Assembly (NCBI GenBank): GCA_031291055.1
Contig: JARLJU010000204.1
Location: 62,001 to 126,000 of the forward strand
Source: Rudaea sp.
Lineage (GTDB): Bacteria; Pseudomonadota; Gammaproteobacteria; Xanthomonadales; Rhodanobacteraceae
Reading direction: 5' to 3'
Length of the DNA: 64,000 bases
Shown: piece after piece, positions 62,949 to 64,000 of the stretch
Position numbering within the stretch: the first letter of the stretch is position 1
Layout of the letters: every line of letters starts with the position of its first letter
The notes under the pieces: model-generated
Told to the model about the DNA's origin: nothing
What the model saw: only the letters and a program-made list of their open reading frames with translations
The model's database searches: none
Made by a program: the position numbers and the translations under genes

Positions 62949-64000
62949 TCAGCGTTGTGCACAACGACCATTTTCGCTGACGATGCCGTCGAGCTCCAGC
63001 ACCAGCAACATCGACGACAAGGCCGACGCCGGCAGTCCCGTGCGTTCGACCAACTCATCCATCGTTGCAGGCGCGGCAGTCATTGCGGCAAGCAGGCGCG
63101 AATAGTCCGGGTCATGCGCGTAGCTTGAAGTCGCAGCGCGCATGGGCGCCTCGGGAAGAGTCAAGCGCTGGCGCAGACTGTCGGCCAGAGCCGTGCCCAT
63201 GCCGTGCAATTCGTTCAGCACTTCGTCGGCGGTTTCGATCAGTTTCGCTCCGTCGCGGATCAGTTTGTGGCAGCCGCGCGCGAGCGGACTATGGATAGAG
63301 CCGGGCAGGGCAAACACTTCATGGCCTTGTTCGGCGGCGAAGCGTGCCGTGATCAGCGAACCGGAATTCAAACTTGCCTCGATCACCAGCGTGCCCAGGC
63401 TCATGCCCGCGATGATGCGGTTGCGACGCGGGAAATGTTCGGGTTTGCCCGCGGTGCCGGGGGGAAATTCGGTGACCAGCGCGCCGTTGGCGACAATGCG
63501 TGCGGCCAAATCCTCGTGCTGGCGTGGATATATCAGGTCCGGGCCGGTGCCGAGCACAGCGATCGTGACGCCGCCTGCATCCAGCGCCGCCGCGTGCGCC
63601 GCACCGTCGATGCCCTCGGCCAGACCGCTGGTGATGACGTTGCCGGACTGCACGAAAGCCTTGGCGAAACTGCGCGCATTGGCCAGCCCTGCGGCGCTGG
63701 CGCTGCGCGCTCCGACAATGGCGATCTGCGCCGCCCATAAATGGGTCGGATCACCGCTGACAAACAGCGCCGCGGGTGCATTGTGCACATTGCGCAAAAG
63801 TGGCGGGTAGTCGGCGCCATCCCAAACCAGCAGATGATGGTCGCGGTGCTGGAGCCAGGCCAGGTCGCGCTCGATCAGGGCCCGGTCGGGAGCAGCAAGC
63901 CACATGCGGGCCGCCTCGGGAATGCGCGATTCGCCGCGCGCATCGCGGACGATCGCCGAGGCGCTACCGTGCCGGCCGAGCAGTTCCCGCAGACCCATGC
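62949..64000 (-). CDS. dprA: DNA-processing protein A, N-terminus cut by the window edge
   Basis: DprA/Smf binds single-stranded DNA and loads RecA during transformation. At least 349 residues are visible, with the Rossmann-like core IAIVGARSASAAGLANARSFAK, VITSGLAEGIDGAAHAAALDAGG, EFPPGTAGKPEHFPRRNRIIAGMS and ARFAAEQGHEVFALPG, and a C-terminal winged-helix segment (MDELVERTGLPASALSSMLLVLELDG). The gene runs off the right edge; an ATG at 63998 is probably internal, since family members usually have about 20-30 more N-terminal residues. No DUF494 (smg) gene lies between it and topA. Confidence 0.93.
   Translation of the reverse strand, partial: MGLRELLGRHGSASAIVRDARGESRIPEAARMWLAAPDRALIERDLAWLQHRDHHLLVWDGADYPPLLRNVHNAPAALFVSGDPTHLWAAQIAIVGARSASAAGLANARSFAKAFVQSGNVITSGLAEGIDGAAHAAALDAGGVTIAVLGTGPDLIYPRQHEDLAARIVANGALVTEFPPGTAGKPEHFPRRNRIIAGMSLGTLVIEASLNSGSLITARFAAEQGHEVFALPGSIHSPLARGCHKLIRDGAKLIETADEVLNELHGMGTALADSLRQRLTLPEAPMRAATSSYAHDPDYSRLLAAMTAAPATMDELVERTGLPASALSSMLLVLELDGIVSENGRCAQR

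Noticed and set aside
1-64000. CRISPR array, phage or complete insertion sequence
   Set aside because: No regularly spaced repeat, integrase, transposase or structural phage gene was seen in any region.

Overview
This is 64 kb of GC-rich chromosome from a Gram-negative bacterium, most likely a gammaproteobacterium of the Xanthomonadales/Lysobacterales and perhaps of the Rhodanobacteraceae. The pointers are a bioB-bioF-bioH-bioC operon divergent from comF, a dprA-topA-tsaC block, a polA gene with a DUF2782 gene upstream and an sX13-type small RNA downstream, and a secreted kelch protein ending in an IFADGFE tail. The placement is inferred from gene content and order. No phage, complete insertion sequence or CRISPR array was seen, and the gene-dense layout looks like core chromosome with accessory stretches.

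Region by region. 1-8.7 kb: the end of a winged-helix regulator, folE, an MFS pump, a DsbD-alpha-like protein with a redoxin, a PLP-dependent dehydratase, a SnoaL-like protein, an EamA permease, tag and glpD. 8.8-13.4 kb: biotin genes read leftward (bioB, bioF, bioH, bioC) and comF, whose start codon overlaps that of bioB. 13.4-14.0 kb: a gene-free, foldable repeat-like element with imperfect 27-bp ends. 14-17.9 kb: ubiA, a membrane-anchored FMN glutamate-synthase-like protein, a slipin and tRNA-Arg(CCG). 18-24.2 kb: a membrane patatin-like phospholipase set between two paralogous dihaem cytochromes. 24.3-30 kb: a 7TM diguanylate cyclase, an exported PLP enzyme, a small membrane protein, and an ECF sigma factor with two YciI/DGPF genes.

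30-35.6 kb: a 14-repeat kelch protein and an SPFH plus SH3-like gene pair. 35.6-46.2 kb: a signalling island with a TonB receptor, YfiR protein and histidine kinase operon, a REC-REC protein, a REC-GAF-GGDEF-EAL-REC protein, and a kinase/regulator pair. 46.3-49.1 kb: a BlaI repressor and an M56 metallopeptidase carrying seven exact 34-residue SDYE repeats, with a clear BlaI-type operator over the promoter. 49.2-54.5 kb: uvrD, a DUF3185 protein, and lipid- or reductase-type enzymes (a saccharopine-dehydrogenase-like protein and two SDRs). 54.5-58.4 kb: the sRNA, polA and the DUF2782 gene. 58.4-64 kb: an AMP-ligase, tsaC, topA and dprA, the last cut by the window edge.

The least explained units are the patatin/dihaem-cytochrome cluster, the SDYE-repeat M56 sensor with its BlaI switch, and the repeat element after comF. 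The sRNA downstream of polA has two C-rich (anti-Shine-Dalgarno-like) loops and a strong terminator, and is the best-supported non-coding gene besides the tRNA.
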